Below are positions 18,263-25,685 of a stretch of 64,000 nucleotides of DNA, one piece after another (positions within the stretch are counted from its first letter, which is position 1; each line of letters starts with the position of its first letter). A program made the position numbers and the translations under genes. The DNA lies in the NCBI GenBank assembly GCA_963664665.2, contig CAXXMH010000008.1, positions 62,001 to 126,000 on the forward strand, in the 5' to 3' direction. Source of the stretch: Bin55 sp963664665 (GTDB taxonomy: Bacteria > Pseudomonadota > Gammaproteobacteria > Pseudomonadales > Azotimanducaceae). The notes beneath the pieces are model-generated. The model was not told the origin of the DNA. It ran no database searches and worked only from the letters and a program-made list of their open reading frames with translations.

Positions 18263-19345
18263 TCAGTGCGTCCTGGCAACGCGAAATCCAACGCTGTTGT
18301 ACGTCCTTGCAGGGTCGTCCTTGCTTCGTTTGGCAGACCGCAGACCCATTGGACCGTAGAACCAAGAGCCGCCGCGAACCACACGCTGCGAACAGTCGCC
18401 CTCTTCCGGCGCGGCTTCGTCGTACGCCCCATGCCAGCAGTCCGCCGTCCACTCCCAGACATTGCCCATCATGTCGTACAGGCCATACGCGTTCGGTCGA
18501 TAAGTCCCTACCGGGGCCGAGACCACATGACCGTCGGCACACTCTACGCTCGACCGCTCGGTGAACCTGGACTTCGCGTCCTGATCGGCGCCGTTGGCGA
18601 AGTCGCACTGGCTTGCGCGCCGGTAGACCTCCCAATAGCGTGCGGTGGTCGTGCCGCCCCGGGCGGCATATTCCCACTCGGCCTCCGTCGGGAGCCGGTA
18701 AGGCCGACCGGTGCGGGCAGCGAGCCATTGGGTGTAGGCCAACGCATCGTCGAAGGACACGCAGACAACCGGCATCGCCGCGACTTGGGCTACTTCGGGG
18801 TAGCGTGGATCCTGCCAGGATGCGTTCACGCCCTCGACAAAATTGGTGCCCTCTTCGTTTACCGCACGACAGTCCCCGCTATCAGCCGTAGCGACATATC
18901 CCGTGTCCTCGACGAAAACGGAGAACTCCGCCACCGTGACTTCGCAGCGGCCTAGGGCAAACGGCTGCACCGCAACCTTGTGCACCGGTTTCTCATCACT
19001 GTCACCGTAGAGCGAGCCCCTCCAGAAATGACCGCCCTCGATGACGACCATCTCCGGACCCCTCGTCGGATCACTGCGGCAGGCGTTCGCGTCCCGATCG
19101 GGGAGCTCAATGGTCAGCTTTTGGGGAGTCTCGCTTTCGCTGCCGCCACTCTGGGGAATCCCAACCCGACCTGATCCAACGACCACTCGCTCCACGTCAT
19201 CGTCGGTCTCCTCATCGTCGAACTCGGCCTGTGCTGCGCCGATGCCGAACACGGTAACAAAGACCAGCAGGGACAGGTGCGCAGCAAAGCCGCGCGTCCA
19301 TTTGGCGCTAAGCCGTCTGCTCTCGAGTTGATAAGGTTGAGCCAC
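18263..19345 (-). CDS. Secreted SUMF1/FGE-like (formylglycine-generating enzyme) protein
   Basis: 360 residues from GTG 19345 with GAGGAG upstream. A signal peptide (to about AQA, residue 40) is followed by an acidic linker and a full SUMF1 domain (about 95-358): EMVVIEGGHFWRGS, EVTVAEFSVFVEDTGY, PVVCVSFDDALAYTQWLAARTG, YRLPTEAEWEYAARGG, YGLYDMMGNVWEWTADCW, VVRGGSWFYGP and GFRVAR. SUMF1 domains include sulfatase-activating enzymes, but many bacterial members have other roles. No sulfatase is encoded nearby. Export and the coupled downstream dehydrogenase suggest a periplasmic accessory role; this is inference. Confidence 0.85.
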   Translation of the reverse strand: MAQPYQLESRRLSAKWTRGFAAHLSLLVFVTVFGIGAAQAEFDDEETDDDVERVVVGSGRVGIPQSGGSESETPQKLTIELPDRDANACRSDPTRGPEMVVIEGGHFWRGSLYGDSDEKPVHKVAVQPFALGRCEVTVAEFSVFVEDTGYVATADSGDCRAVNEEGTNFVEGVNASWQDPRYPEVAQVAAMPVVCVSFDDALAYTQWLAARTGRPYRLPTEAEWEYAARGGTTTARYWEVYRRASQCDFANGADQDAKSRFTERSSVECADGHVVSAPVGTYRPNAYGLYDMMGNVWEWTADCWHGAYDEAAPEEGDCSQRVVRGGSWFYGPMGLRSAKRSKDDPARTYNSVGFRVARTH

Positions 19346-19349
19346 TGCT

Positions 19350-19576
19350 TTACTCCTCGCCGGATCCTGCCACCGGCCCCGGCCCGGGCTTCGCCAGCCA
19401 GGAAACGGTGCCGTCGTTCTCGTAGGCGAAGCTCGCGAAGTTCTGCGCCCTGAGCCTCCTGCCCTTCTCGGTCATCGGCCGCTGCCGGACGTTCGGCGGA
19501 TCGTGGATGATGGACGTGCGGTACTTGCCGTCGACCTCGGAGACGAAGCTGCCGGGGTCAGTGCAAGACGCAGCAT
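19350..19576 (-). pseudogene. Internally deleted gene remnant upstream of the SUMF1 gene
   Basis: At the 5' side there is a good start: GGAGG six bases before ATG 19576, opening MLRLALTP. At the 3' side a different frame stays open to TAA 19352-19350 and reads like a genuine C-terminus (DPGSFVSEVDGKYRTSIIHD, PNVRQRPMTEKGRRL, SFAYENDGTVSWLAKPGP). The two are out of frame, so an internal deletion probably joined the start of a secreted protein to its tail. The tail's family was not recognised. It stops seven bases before the SUMF1 start, as expected of an operon member. Confidence 0.5.
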
Positions 19577-19614
19577 GGTCGTCCTCCAGGGTTTTAGGTG
19601 TTTAGGTGGGGAGA

Positions 19615-19635
19615 GAGGGCCCCAATGGGGCCCTC
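19615..19635 (-). terminator. GC-rich hairpin after the TonB receptor gene
   Basis: GAGGGCCCC, loop AAT, GGGGCCCTC forms a perfect 9-bp stem 14 bases downstream of the receptor stop (minus strand). No U-rich tract follows, so it may be a processing or attenuating hairpin rather than a classical terminator. Confidence 0.35.
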
Positions 19636-19649
19636 GCTCGAGCGACGGG

Positions 19650-22600
19650 CTACAGCGAAATCTTCACTCTTGCGTATAGCTGGCGCATGAAGGGGTTGTG
19701 AACTCGGAGCACATACCCTTCGAACCTATGGAACGGAGGCTCTTTGTCGAATAAGTTGACCGCGCCCAGTGCGATGTTGTACTGCTCCGCATCGCCGAAG
19801 GTGTACTGGTACTGCAAATCCACCTCCGTGTGGGCATCGATATCGGGAACGGTCGTGCTGCGGTCGCCAAAGACGTCGTCTTTCATCTTGCTAATGTAGC
19901 GAATCGTGGTATTCAACGCGTGGTTACCCCTGTTCATTTTTAAAAACATGTTGGAGCGTATCTTCGGTACAGGGCTCCCCGCGTTGCCGTCGTTGGTGTA
20001 ACCAACGCCGTCGATGACGGCACCGGTCGGGCTATTGCGGATGTCGTAGGCGAGCATCATCGAAGTCTGGCTGCGTATCGCCACGTTGGTCTCGCCGATA
20101 TCGAAGGAGTACTTCGCTTTGAAGTCGGTTCCGGATATATTAACTCCACCCGAGTTCTGGAACGACTGTCTGACGATCAGGACGCTGCCCACTGGACCCG
20201 AGCCGCAGTTCCCGGTCGGGTCGTTTTCGAGCAACGGGTCGGGGATCAAGTTGATGGTGTCTCGCTCCACCATCGGTCCGCACGGATCTGCAGCGACGAT
20301 CTGGCTTGACGGCGTGTACTGAAAGCGATTCTTGAAATCGAACGTGAAGTAGTCGAAGTCCAACTGCAGAGTGTGATTGCCGTCACCCCAAGGCAACTCG
20401 GGTAGTAACGAGGCACCGAAGTTGAAGTTCTCCGACTCCTCGGGATCGAGATCAGGGTTCTTCCCGATCAAGACCGTTCTAAACGTGCCGGTGCCCGAGT
20501 TGAACTCGACCGGATCGATCGGGTCCCGGACCTCTTCCACAAAACCTGTGCTGTCGGTGCCGACAGCAAACCTCAGCGACGGCGCTTTGAACGACGTTGA
20601 GTAGCTGCCACGCAACGATAGCCAGTCCCTAGGGCTCCATTTAATACCGGCTTTCGGGTCGGTGCTTGCGAGCCCCCCGCTGTACTCCTCGCGACGCACC
20701 GCAAACTGGACGTCTAAGGTTTCGTGCAACGGCACACTGAGCTCAGCAAAGACAGCGTCCACGGAGCGGCGACCTTCACCCCCGCGTTGGGGCGGTAAAA
20801 AGCCTTGATTCAACGACTCCTGAAACGCCGTATCGAAGCGTTCGAACTCATCGCGACGATGCTGGAAGCCAACCGCGAGCGCAGCGTTGCCGTCCGGCAG
20901 CGCGAATATGTCACCGGCAGCGATACCTTCCACGACGTACAGCTCACGCTCGTTGAAGCTCTCGGAGTCCGCGATGAACCATTCGATGACATCATAGGTT
21001 TCTTCGGGGGTCGCTTTCACGACATTGCCATCACTGTCCACCCGAAATGCCGACGCATGGCCGGAGTTCGAATCGAACGTGTCGAGGTAGATGTCTGCAG
21101 CAAACGGGCTCCAGTAGTAACAGTTACCCGACCCCGCAGCGGTACCGGGTCCGGGTCCGTCGAAGCGGACACCGCAATTGCTTCCGCCGTAGCCTTGCAG
21201 CGCGTACTGCAGCCGCAGCAGATGGGTGTCGCGGTCGCGCTCCGATATGCGGTCCCACGAGTACTGTCCAGAGACGCTCACGTCCCATGTCGAGGCCATC
21301 TCCCCTTCCAGATACTCGCCGAAGTCGAGGTTGTAGGTGACGGCGAAGCGATGTGATTGAAAATCGTCCTCCTGACGGGCGTCGACAGGTGAGTATCGGT
21401 ACGCATTGCCGAGCGGGCGCCCTGTCCAGGGGACGTCCTGATTAAAGGGATTGAGCGGGTTGCTTGCCGGAACCACCGGCATGCCGTTGGTCATCGGTAC
21501 GCTCGGCGTGTACTCCGCGGCCTGCTCCGTCCATCGCGTACTGTATTCGAACTCGACGTCCTGACCGGAGGCGATGTCGAGTCCCCAGTTGGTGTAGCCC
21601 ACCAAAATGTCGTCCTCAGGTGTGATCGAGTTGCTCGGCTGAAAGGAGTATAGACAGCTGCCTACGCCCCAAGGCGCACCGCCAAACGCCGGGGCGAACT
21701 GCCCGCCGCCAGGGACGACGGCACCGAGGTCGCCTGTCGTGGGTGGTGAGGAACCGTCGGCATTCCACTCCATAATACGTCCGCCTGGAAAGTCCTCCAC
21801 GATACCGGGAATACAGTGCGGATCGGCGACCCGAAGGCTGGTGACCGGCGCCTGCCCCGCAAACGGCCCGGACGCGATGCGCCCGTCCGCGTCGAGGTTC
21901 GACGTGTCGGTGGCTTGATCCCACAGCTGGGTGTAGTTAATGACGCGCTCGCTATTGTTGACCACGAGATCGCTAACGCCGTCGTCGGCGAGCGGTCGCT
22001 CGTGCAGCCTATACGTGCCGGGACTGCCGTTGCCGGAGGTATTGTTGATTAGCCTAAACGATCGTTCGTGATTTCTTAGCGGATCCTGATGGGTAAAACC
22101 GACTGCGGCCATCCCGCGCATCCGGTCGTTTTGTAACCCCGCGATCATCTGGAACTCCCACTGGCCGGAACCTTCGATGTTCTTGCTGCCGGCGCGCATT
22201 TCGAACCCTTCGAAGTTCTTGCGCGGGATGATATTCACAACGCCCGCAACGGCATCGGATCCGTATATCGCCGCGGCGCCGTCGAGCAGCGTTTCCATAC
22301 GATCGATCGCGATTACCGGCATTAGCGCCTTGATATTGGTCATATCGTCGTCGATCGAACCCTGGCCGTTTGATGCGACACGTTTGCCGTTCTGCAGGAC
22401 TAACGTCGATCCCGAGCCAAGCCCTCTGAGCTCAATACCTCGCTCCGAGCCGCAGCAAGTGGACAGCAGTCCGGTGCGCCCGCTAGAGCTGGTATTGAAA
22501 GTAAGGGTTTCGGCAATGTCTTCGATGCTGGACCAGCCGTTAGCGGCGATGTCTTCCAGGCCAACCACGTCGATTGGCGATGCCAGGTCGGCCTGGTTTT

Positions 22601-22760
22601 TCCACTTGATGTGGCTGCCGGTCACTACGATTTCCTCGACTTCGCCGGATGTGTCAGTGCCCGCGTCTTCCTGGGCTGTCACCGGCGCGCTAGTGGCGAA
22701 TAAGACCGAAGCGATGGCAGCGACGATGCGGCCAAGTATTGAGCTTTTTTTAATCTGCAT
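19650..22760 (-). CDS. TonB-dependent outer-membrane receptor (FecA-type)
   Basis: 1036 residues from ATG 22760 with GAGAGAT upstream. Signal peptide MQIKKSSILGRIVAAIASVL...SAPVTAQ, then a TonB-box-like EVEEIVVTGSHIKW, plug domain (about 60-180: DLASPIDVVGLEDIAANG, GIELRGLGSGSTLVLQNGKR, METLLDGAAAIYGSDAVAGV, NIIPRK) and a long beta-barrel ending in YARVKISL, the C-terminal aromatic outer-membrane signature (here Leu). The frame remains open upstream to 22958 into an STN signalling domain, so the original protein was probably longer. It follows sigma and fecR genes, so it once likely signalled across the membrane. The ligand is unknown. Confidence 0.88.
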   Translation of the reverse strand: MQIKKSSILGRIVAAIASVLFATSAPVTAQEDAGTDTSGEVEEIVVTGSHIKWKNQADLASPIDVVGLEDIAANGWSSIEDIAETLTFNTSSSGRTGLLSTCCGSERGIELRGLGSGSTLVLQNGKRVASNGQGSIDDDMTNIKALMPVIAIDRMETLLDGAAAIYGSDAVAGVVNIIPRKNFEGFEMRAGSKNIEGSGQWEFQMIAGLQNDRMRGMAAVGFTHQDPLRNHERSFRLINNTSGNGSPGTYRLHERPLADDGVSDLVVNNSERVINYTQLWDQATDTSNLDADGRIASGPFAGQAPVTSLRVADPHCIPGIVEDFPGGRIMEWNADGSSPPTTGDLGAVVPGGGQFAPAFGGAPWGVGSCLYSFQPSNSITPEDDILVGYTNWGLDIASGQDVEFEYSTRWTEQAAEYTPSVPMTNGMPVVPASNPLNPFNQDVPWTGRPLGNAYRYSPVDARQEDDFQSHRFAVTYNLDFGEYLEGEMASTWDVSVSGQYSWDRISERDRDTHLLRLQYALQGYGGSNCGVRFDGPGPGTAAGSGNCYYWSPFAADIYLDTFDSNSGHASAFRVDSDGNVVKATPEETYDVIEWFIADSESFNERELYVVEGIAAGDIFALPDGNAALAVGFQHRRDEFERFDTAFQESLNQGFLPPQRGGEGRRSVDAVFAELSVPLHETLDVQFAVRREEYSGGLASTDPKAGIKWSPRDWLSLRGSYSTSFKAPSLRFAVGTDSTGFVEEVRDPIDPVEFNSGTGTFRTVLIGKNPDLDPEESENFNFGASLLPELPWGDGNHTLQLDFDYFTFDFKNRFQYTPSSQIVAADPCGPMVERDTINLIPDPLLENDPTGNCGSGPVGSVLIVRQSFQNSGGVNISGTDFKAKYSFDIGETNVAIRSQTSMMLAYDIRNSPTGAVIDGVGYTNDGNAGSPVPKIRSNMFLKMNRGNHALNTTIRYISKMKDDVFGDRSTTVPDIDAHTEVDLQYQYTFGDAEQYNIALGAVNLFDKEPPFHRFEGYVLRVHNPFMRQLYARVKISL

Positions 22761-23238
22761 TGAATCTCTCTCCGTGCTTTCCTTAGTTGCGGACACCGCA
22801 TCTTCCGTGATCGGTGTCACCGACAACACACCCCATTCGTTGATCCGACCTTGAAGTCGGGTTCCCGCCAACAACCTTGTCAATGCGGCTTCAACTGTGA
22901 ACTCGCCATGTAGGCGGCGCGTGGTCGCCCTCCGCACCTGCTCCGCGACGAACGACAATGTTATTTCAAAACTTCAATACTTCAATACTTCAATACTTCA
23001 ATACTTCAATACTTCAATACTTCAATACTTCAATACTTCAATACTTCAATACTTCGGCCTGCAATGCGAATTCATTCAGCGACACTTCGGCCGACTGAGC
23101 CACTATGTCAAACGGACGCGAATCGTCGGCAATCGACACGGTGCTCAAACTCAACAAAAGGACGCCGATCAAGGTAGATCGAGCAATCCTGCGGTATGCC
23201 TGAGGAACTATGACAACAGGGAAAAGAAAATCCGCCAT
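22761..23238 (-). pseudogene. STN signalling domain of the receptor, split by an 8-bp repeat array
   Basis: ATG 23238 opens a signal peptide (STLIGVLLLSLSTVSIA) and the first half of a secretin/TonB N-terminal domain (FDIVAQSAEVSLNEFALQAEV). The second half (SFVAEQVRRATTRRLHGEFT, then VEAALTRLLAGTRLQGR and WGVLSVTPI) lies at about 22960-22800 in frame with the receptor ORF. Between them the octanucleotide array at 22965-23055 puts TGA stops into all three frames. Joining the halves would give one normal STN domain of about 75 residues. The receptor can still be translated from ATG 22760, but probably without its sigma-signalling domain. Confidence 0.65.
22965..23055 (+). repeat. Octanucleotide tandem array (TTCAATAC)10
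   Basis: Ten perfect copies of TTCAATAC occupy 22973-23052, with one degenerate copy TTCAAAAC before (22965-22972) and TTC after. It lies inside the STN coding region. On the minus strand the unit is GTATTGAA. Because 8 is not a multiple of 3, three consecutive units place TGA in every frame, so no copy number of three or more can be read through. Confidence 0.97.
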
Positions 23239-23243
23239 ATCAT

Positions 23244-24313
23244 CTACTGACGTGGCTTGACCCTTGGGGCGTAACGGCGTTGCAGATAGATGACATCACC
23301 ATCCACTTGCATGGCGGAGATGTTGAAGTCGGCAGCTAAGGTGCTCAACAGCGCCGCCGTGTCACCAGTGCGAAAATAGCCACTAAACGCCAGGTCTCGC
23401 AGACTGGGGCCTGAAATCACAATCTCTCGCGGTGTGTAGCGGGTAACTTCAGCGATGACGTTAGACAACGACTCATCAGTGAACCTGAGCATACCGTTGC
23501 GCCAGGCAAGTCGCCCGGACAACGCCGGCAAGTCGAGTGTTTGGAGGAGATCAATCGTCGCGCCATCAAATACGACTGTCTCCCCCGTGCTCACCTGCAC
23601 GGTCGTATCGATAGTCTCTGTGGGTTGCAGACGAAGGGCGTCGCTGACTGCATGGCCAACGGTTACCCGACCTTCACTGACCGTAACGCGCACGGATTCT
23701 GTCGTTTCGAGGCGGACCGCGAATGCGGTCCCGATCGCGACTACTTCACCACGCCCCGCGCTGACGACGAATGGTTTTTCGCCGTCCGGCGCAACATCAA
23801 AGAACGCCTCCCCCTGCAGTAATCTGAGAGAACGTCGCGCCCCATAGGTGACTTCCAGATGGCTGTTGGTATTAACGTGAACTTCTGATCCATCCGGCAG
23901 GGATACAGTACGCTGTTCGCCAATAGCGGGAGCGTATTGGCCATTGGCAGCCACATACGTGGCATCAGCCGTCGTCGGCTGAAAATACCAGCCCAGTGCG
24001 CCAAACACCGCGGTGACGCCAACTGCTGCAGCGACCTTCGCAAAACCATGCCATCTGCTGTGGCCTGTATTGCCCAGTACATCCTGTTTGTCGTCTGAAA
24101 CCAGCGCCCGGTTGAGCGCGAGGAAAGCCAACTCATCCCACTCCGATGCCACGTGCTCCAGCGTATCGCGATGTTGCTTGCTGGTACCGGCACACGCTCT
24201 TAGGGACGAGAGATCTGTGGCGCTTAGATGACCGGCATCAAGTTTTGCGATCCAAGCGGCTGCTTCACTATCAACTGCTCTCGATCTGGAAAACTGACGA
24301 TTTGGTTACTCAC
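23244..24313 (-). pseudogene. FecR-type anti-sigma factor, frameshifted near its start
   Basis: The frame 24152-23244 encodes the main part of FecR: a single transmembrane segment (FAKVAAAVGVTAVFGALGWYF), the FecR domain (GEQRTVSLPDGSEVHVNTNS, RSLRLLQGEAFFDVAPDGE, VVAIGTAFAVR) and a C-terminal STN-like segment. The DUF4880 N-terminus (DSEAAAWIAKLDAGHLSATD) continues upstream in this frame but meets a stop before any start. GTG 24313, overlapping the sigma stop, opens MSNQIVSFPDR in another frame. Removing a GA dinucleotide at about 24278-24282 fuses the two perfectly. An internal start at GTG 24152 would lack the sigma-binding part. Confidence 0.7.
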
Positions 24314-24500
24314 TTTTTAAATCCTGATCCAGGTTGGCCAGCGCTATCTGTACCAGACCCTTGTCGATGTGCTTTTCCACTGTACTCTCTGCAATGTGCA
24401 AACGCCGTGCGATTTCCCGTTGCTTCAGTCCCTCCACGTGCCGCAGCAGGAAAACTGCGCGCACTCGCGGCGATAGCCGTCGATCGGCAATCGCCGCGGT
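24306..24500 (-). pseudogene. ECF sigma factor remnant (region 4 only)
   Basis: The last 65 or so codons read RRLSPRVRAVFLLRHVEGLK, QREIARRLHIAESTVEKHID, then KGLVQIALANL, which is sigma-70 region 4 of an ECF (FecI-type) factor. Region 2, which binds core polymerase and the -10 element, is absent; upstream of about 24500 the frame turns into unrelated sequence. The stop overlaps the GTG of fecR, the usual fecI-fecR coupling. It is 5'-truncated and should not work as a sigma factor. Confidence 0.75.
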
Positions 24501-24531
24501 TCCCGTGAGTCTTCGGGTGATCTGGAAGACA

Positions 24532-24723
24532 TGGCCGGTTAAGGGCAACAGACTGTTCATCAGCGCGGCATTGGTTGGTCTCGGGTTGCTACTGCTGGCC
24601 GCGTTCGTAGAAACGGTGTCGCTGTACGAGGCATTGATCACCGCTGCCGGTGCCGTGCTCCTAGGCTTGGCGCACCTTTGGCACTGGTCACAAAAATTGA
24701 GCGGGCGCCGGATAACGGCCCGC
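24532..24723 (+). pseudogene. Possible membrane-protein fragment
   Basis: On the plus strand a frame reads WPVKGNRLFISAALVGLGLL...VETVSLYEALITAAGAVLLGLAHLWHWSQK, two hydrophobic segments with a polar turn and a charged end. It begins where the sigma remnant ends and runs into the terminal repeat of the island, without a start codon of its own. It looks like a piece of a membrane protein caught at a recombination junction; the family is not recognised. Confidence 0.3.
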
Positions 24724-24807
24724 CAGGTCGAAACCAACGTCAGCGGCTACCCAAGCCCCGATCCCCGACCCGAGTGTCGGAGGGAACATTTCTACTTTGC
24801 ATCGACA
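24724..24807 (+). repeat. Second copy of the element right end
   Basis: These 84 bases nearly repeat, in the same orientation, the sequence formed by 13088-13125 plus 15843-15888 (IS21 removed). Shared parts include GTCAGCGGCTA, CCAAGCCCC, TCCCCGACCCGAGTGTCGG and ACATTTCTACTTTG. It ends ATCGACA, directly followed by the 15-bp direct repeat. CCGAC...GTCGG inside it can form a short hairpin. Confidence 0.75.
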
Positions 24808-24822
24808 TACACTAGGTAAGAC
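24808..24822 (+). repeat. Right 15-bp direct repeat flanking the island
   Basis: TACACTAGGTAAGAC, one mismatch from the left copy at 12895-12909, directly after the ACA end of the island. Beyond it the sequence returns to the AT-richer backbone in front of tatA. Confidence 0.6.
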
Positions 24823-25000
24823 ACTGTAAGCAAATAATTCAACGATATACTTGAAACAGGCAATCACTCACGCTAGTTGATTTCTCGGTTACTTTCAACC
24901 TCACATAGATGAAACTCTATAGGGTTGTGGATTCGAGTAGTCGGAAGTTAACTGTCACAATTCGCAACCGCAGGTTTTGAAGATTGCGGGAGTCTAAACA

Positions 25001-25105
25001 ATGTCGGTCGGTCTGCTCGAACTCATCATGCTCCTCTTCGCACTAGGCGTACTAGTCTTGATTGGAGTTGGCGTCGTCGCCTTGATTCGTCGTTTTCTTC
25101 AGTAG
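25001..25105 (+). CDS. Putative 34-residue membrane peptide upstream of tatA
   Basis: ATG 25001 with GGGAG at 24988-24992 opens a 34-codon frame (MSVGLLELIMLLFALGVLVL, then IGVGVVALIRRFLQ) ending TAG at 25103-25105, twelve bases before tatA. It is one hydrophobic helix with a basic C-terminus. It resembles the membrane part of TatA-like peptides in position and start (MSxGxxELI) but lacks the FGxxKLP hinge. It may be a real small membrane protein or a TatA-derived duplicate. No family was recognised. Confidence 0.5.
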   Translation: MSVGLLELIMLLFALGVLVLIGVGVVALIRRFLQ

Positions 25106-25117
25106 AGGTAATTCAAA

Positions 25118-25321
25118 ATGTCCTTCGGTCCACTTGAAATAGGTCTGATCCTGGTGATCGTCCTTTTGGTGTTCGGCGGTAAAAAGCTGAAATCGTTAGG
25201 TAGTGATCTTGGCCACGCGATCAAAGGATTCCGCGCCACGATGGGGGCTGAGCAGTCTGCCAGCAACGCGGAATCTCCAGCGCAAGATTCCGGCGAATCA
25301 AAACCCAAGTCCAACGACTGA
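25118..25321 (+). CDS. tatA: Sec-independent translocase subunit TatA
   Basis: 67 residues: one N-terminal helix (FGPLEIGLILVIVLLVFGGK), the FGGKKLKSLGSDLGHAIKGFR hinge and amphipathic helix, and an acidic, disordered tail. TatA oligomers form the transport channel for folded proteins carrying twin-arginine signals. AGAGG lies upstream of the ATG. It is the first gene of tatABC. A plausible substrate in this window is the DUF1552 protein with its RRRFLR signal. Confidence 0.95.
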   Translation: MSFGPLEIGLILVIVLLVFGGKKLKSLGSDLGHAIKGFRATMGAEQSASNAESPAQDSGESKPKSND

Positions 25322-25328
25322 AACTGCC

Positions 25329-25685
25329 ATGTTCGACATTTCGTTTGCCGAACTATTCCTGATGAGCGTGATCGCGCTCCTTATTCTTGGTCCGCAGCGA
25401 CTTCCAGAAGTGTTGCGAACCTTGGGGTTGTGGATGGGTCGCATGAGGCGTGTCTATAACAACGTCCGTCAAGAAATCGACCGTGAAGTCGGTATGGATG
25501 ACATCAGACGTCAACTCCATAACGAGCAAATCACGGCAGAACTCAAACACGTAGAAGCGGAAGCAAAAGCGTTGAAACGCGATATCTCAAGCAGCGTCTC
25601 AGACGCCGTTCGTGAAGCCGAAACCGAGACTAAACCCAATCCGTCGCCCGAACCACCGCGCGATGGGAAGCCAACACGTGAGTGA
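25329..25685 (+). CDS. tatB: Sec-independent translocase subunit TatB
   Basis: 118 residues from ATG 25329 (MFDISFAELFLMSVIALLILGPQRLPEVLRTLG). FAELFLMSVIALLILGPQRLP is the TatB membrane helix and hinge, followed by a long amphipathic helix and a charged C-terminus. TatB with TatC forms the signal-peptide receptor. The start lies eight bases after the tatA stop; the longer upstream frame is only tatA read out of frame. The stop overlaps the likely tatC start. Confidence 0.95.
   Translation: MFDISFAELFLMSVIALLILGPQRLPEVLRTLGLWMGRMRRVYNNVRQEIDREVGMDDIRRQLHNEQITAELKHVEAEAKALKRDISSSVSDAVREAETETKPNPSPEPPRDGKPTRE

Larger units (their letters stand above)
12910..24807. mobile_element. Accessory island inserted between ubiB and tatA
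   Basis: About 11.9 kb with ends that align as inverted repeats of the form TGT-N7-AAG-N4-AATGTYCCC (left end at 12910, right end read on the minus strand from 24807) and a 15-bp imperfect direct repeat outside. It splits the conserved ubiEJB-tatABC block. Content: a short element remnant, a nested IS21-family element, and a minus-strand block of sigma/fecR/receptor/SUMF1/sugar dehydrogenase genes that is visibly GC-richer than the flanks. Apart from istA/istB it encodes no recombinase, so it may have moved by a helper, by homologous recombination, or by successive insertions. Confidence 0.65.

Noticed and set aside
17329..18564. A 411-codon plus-strand frame
   Set aside because: It is antisense to the sugar dehydrogenase and SUMF1 genes, both with strong domain motifs, and has no recognisable protein features.
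20805..21356. A 183-codon plus-strand frame within the TonB receptor
   Set aside because: It lies antisense to the barrel domain and has no start signal or domain.
22965..23055. Tandem repeat considered as a CRISPR array
   Set aside because: The unit is 8 bp with no spacers; it is a simple microsatellite.
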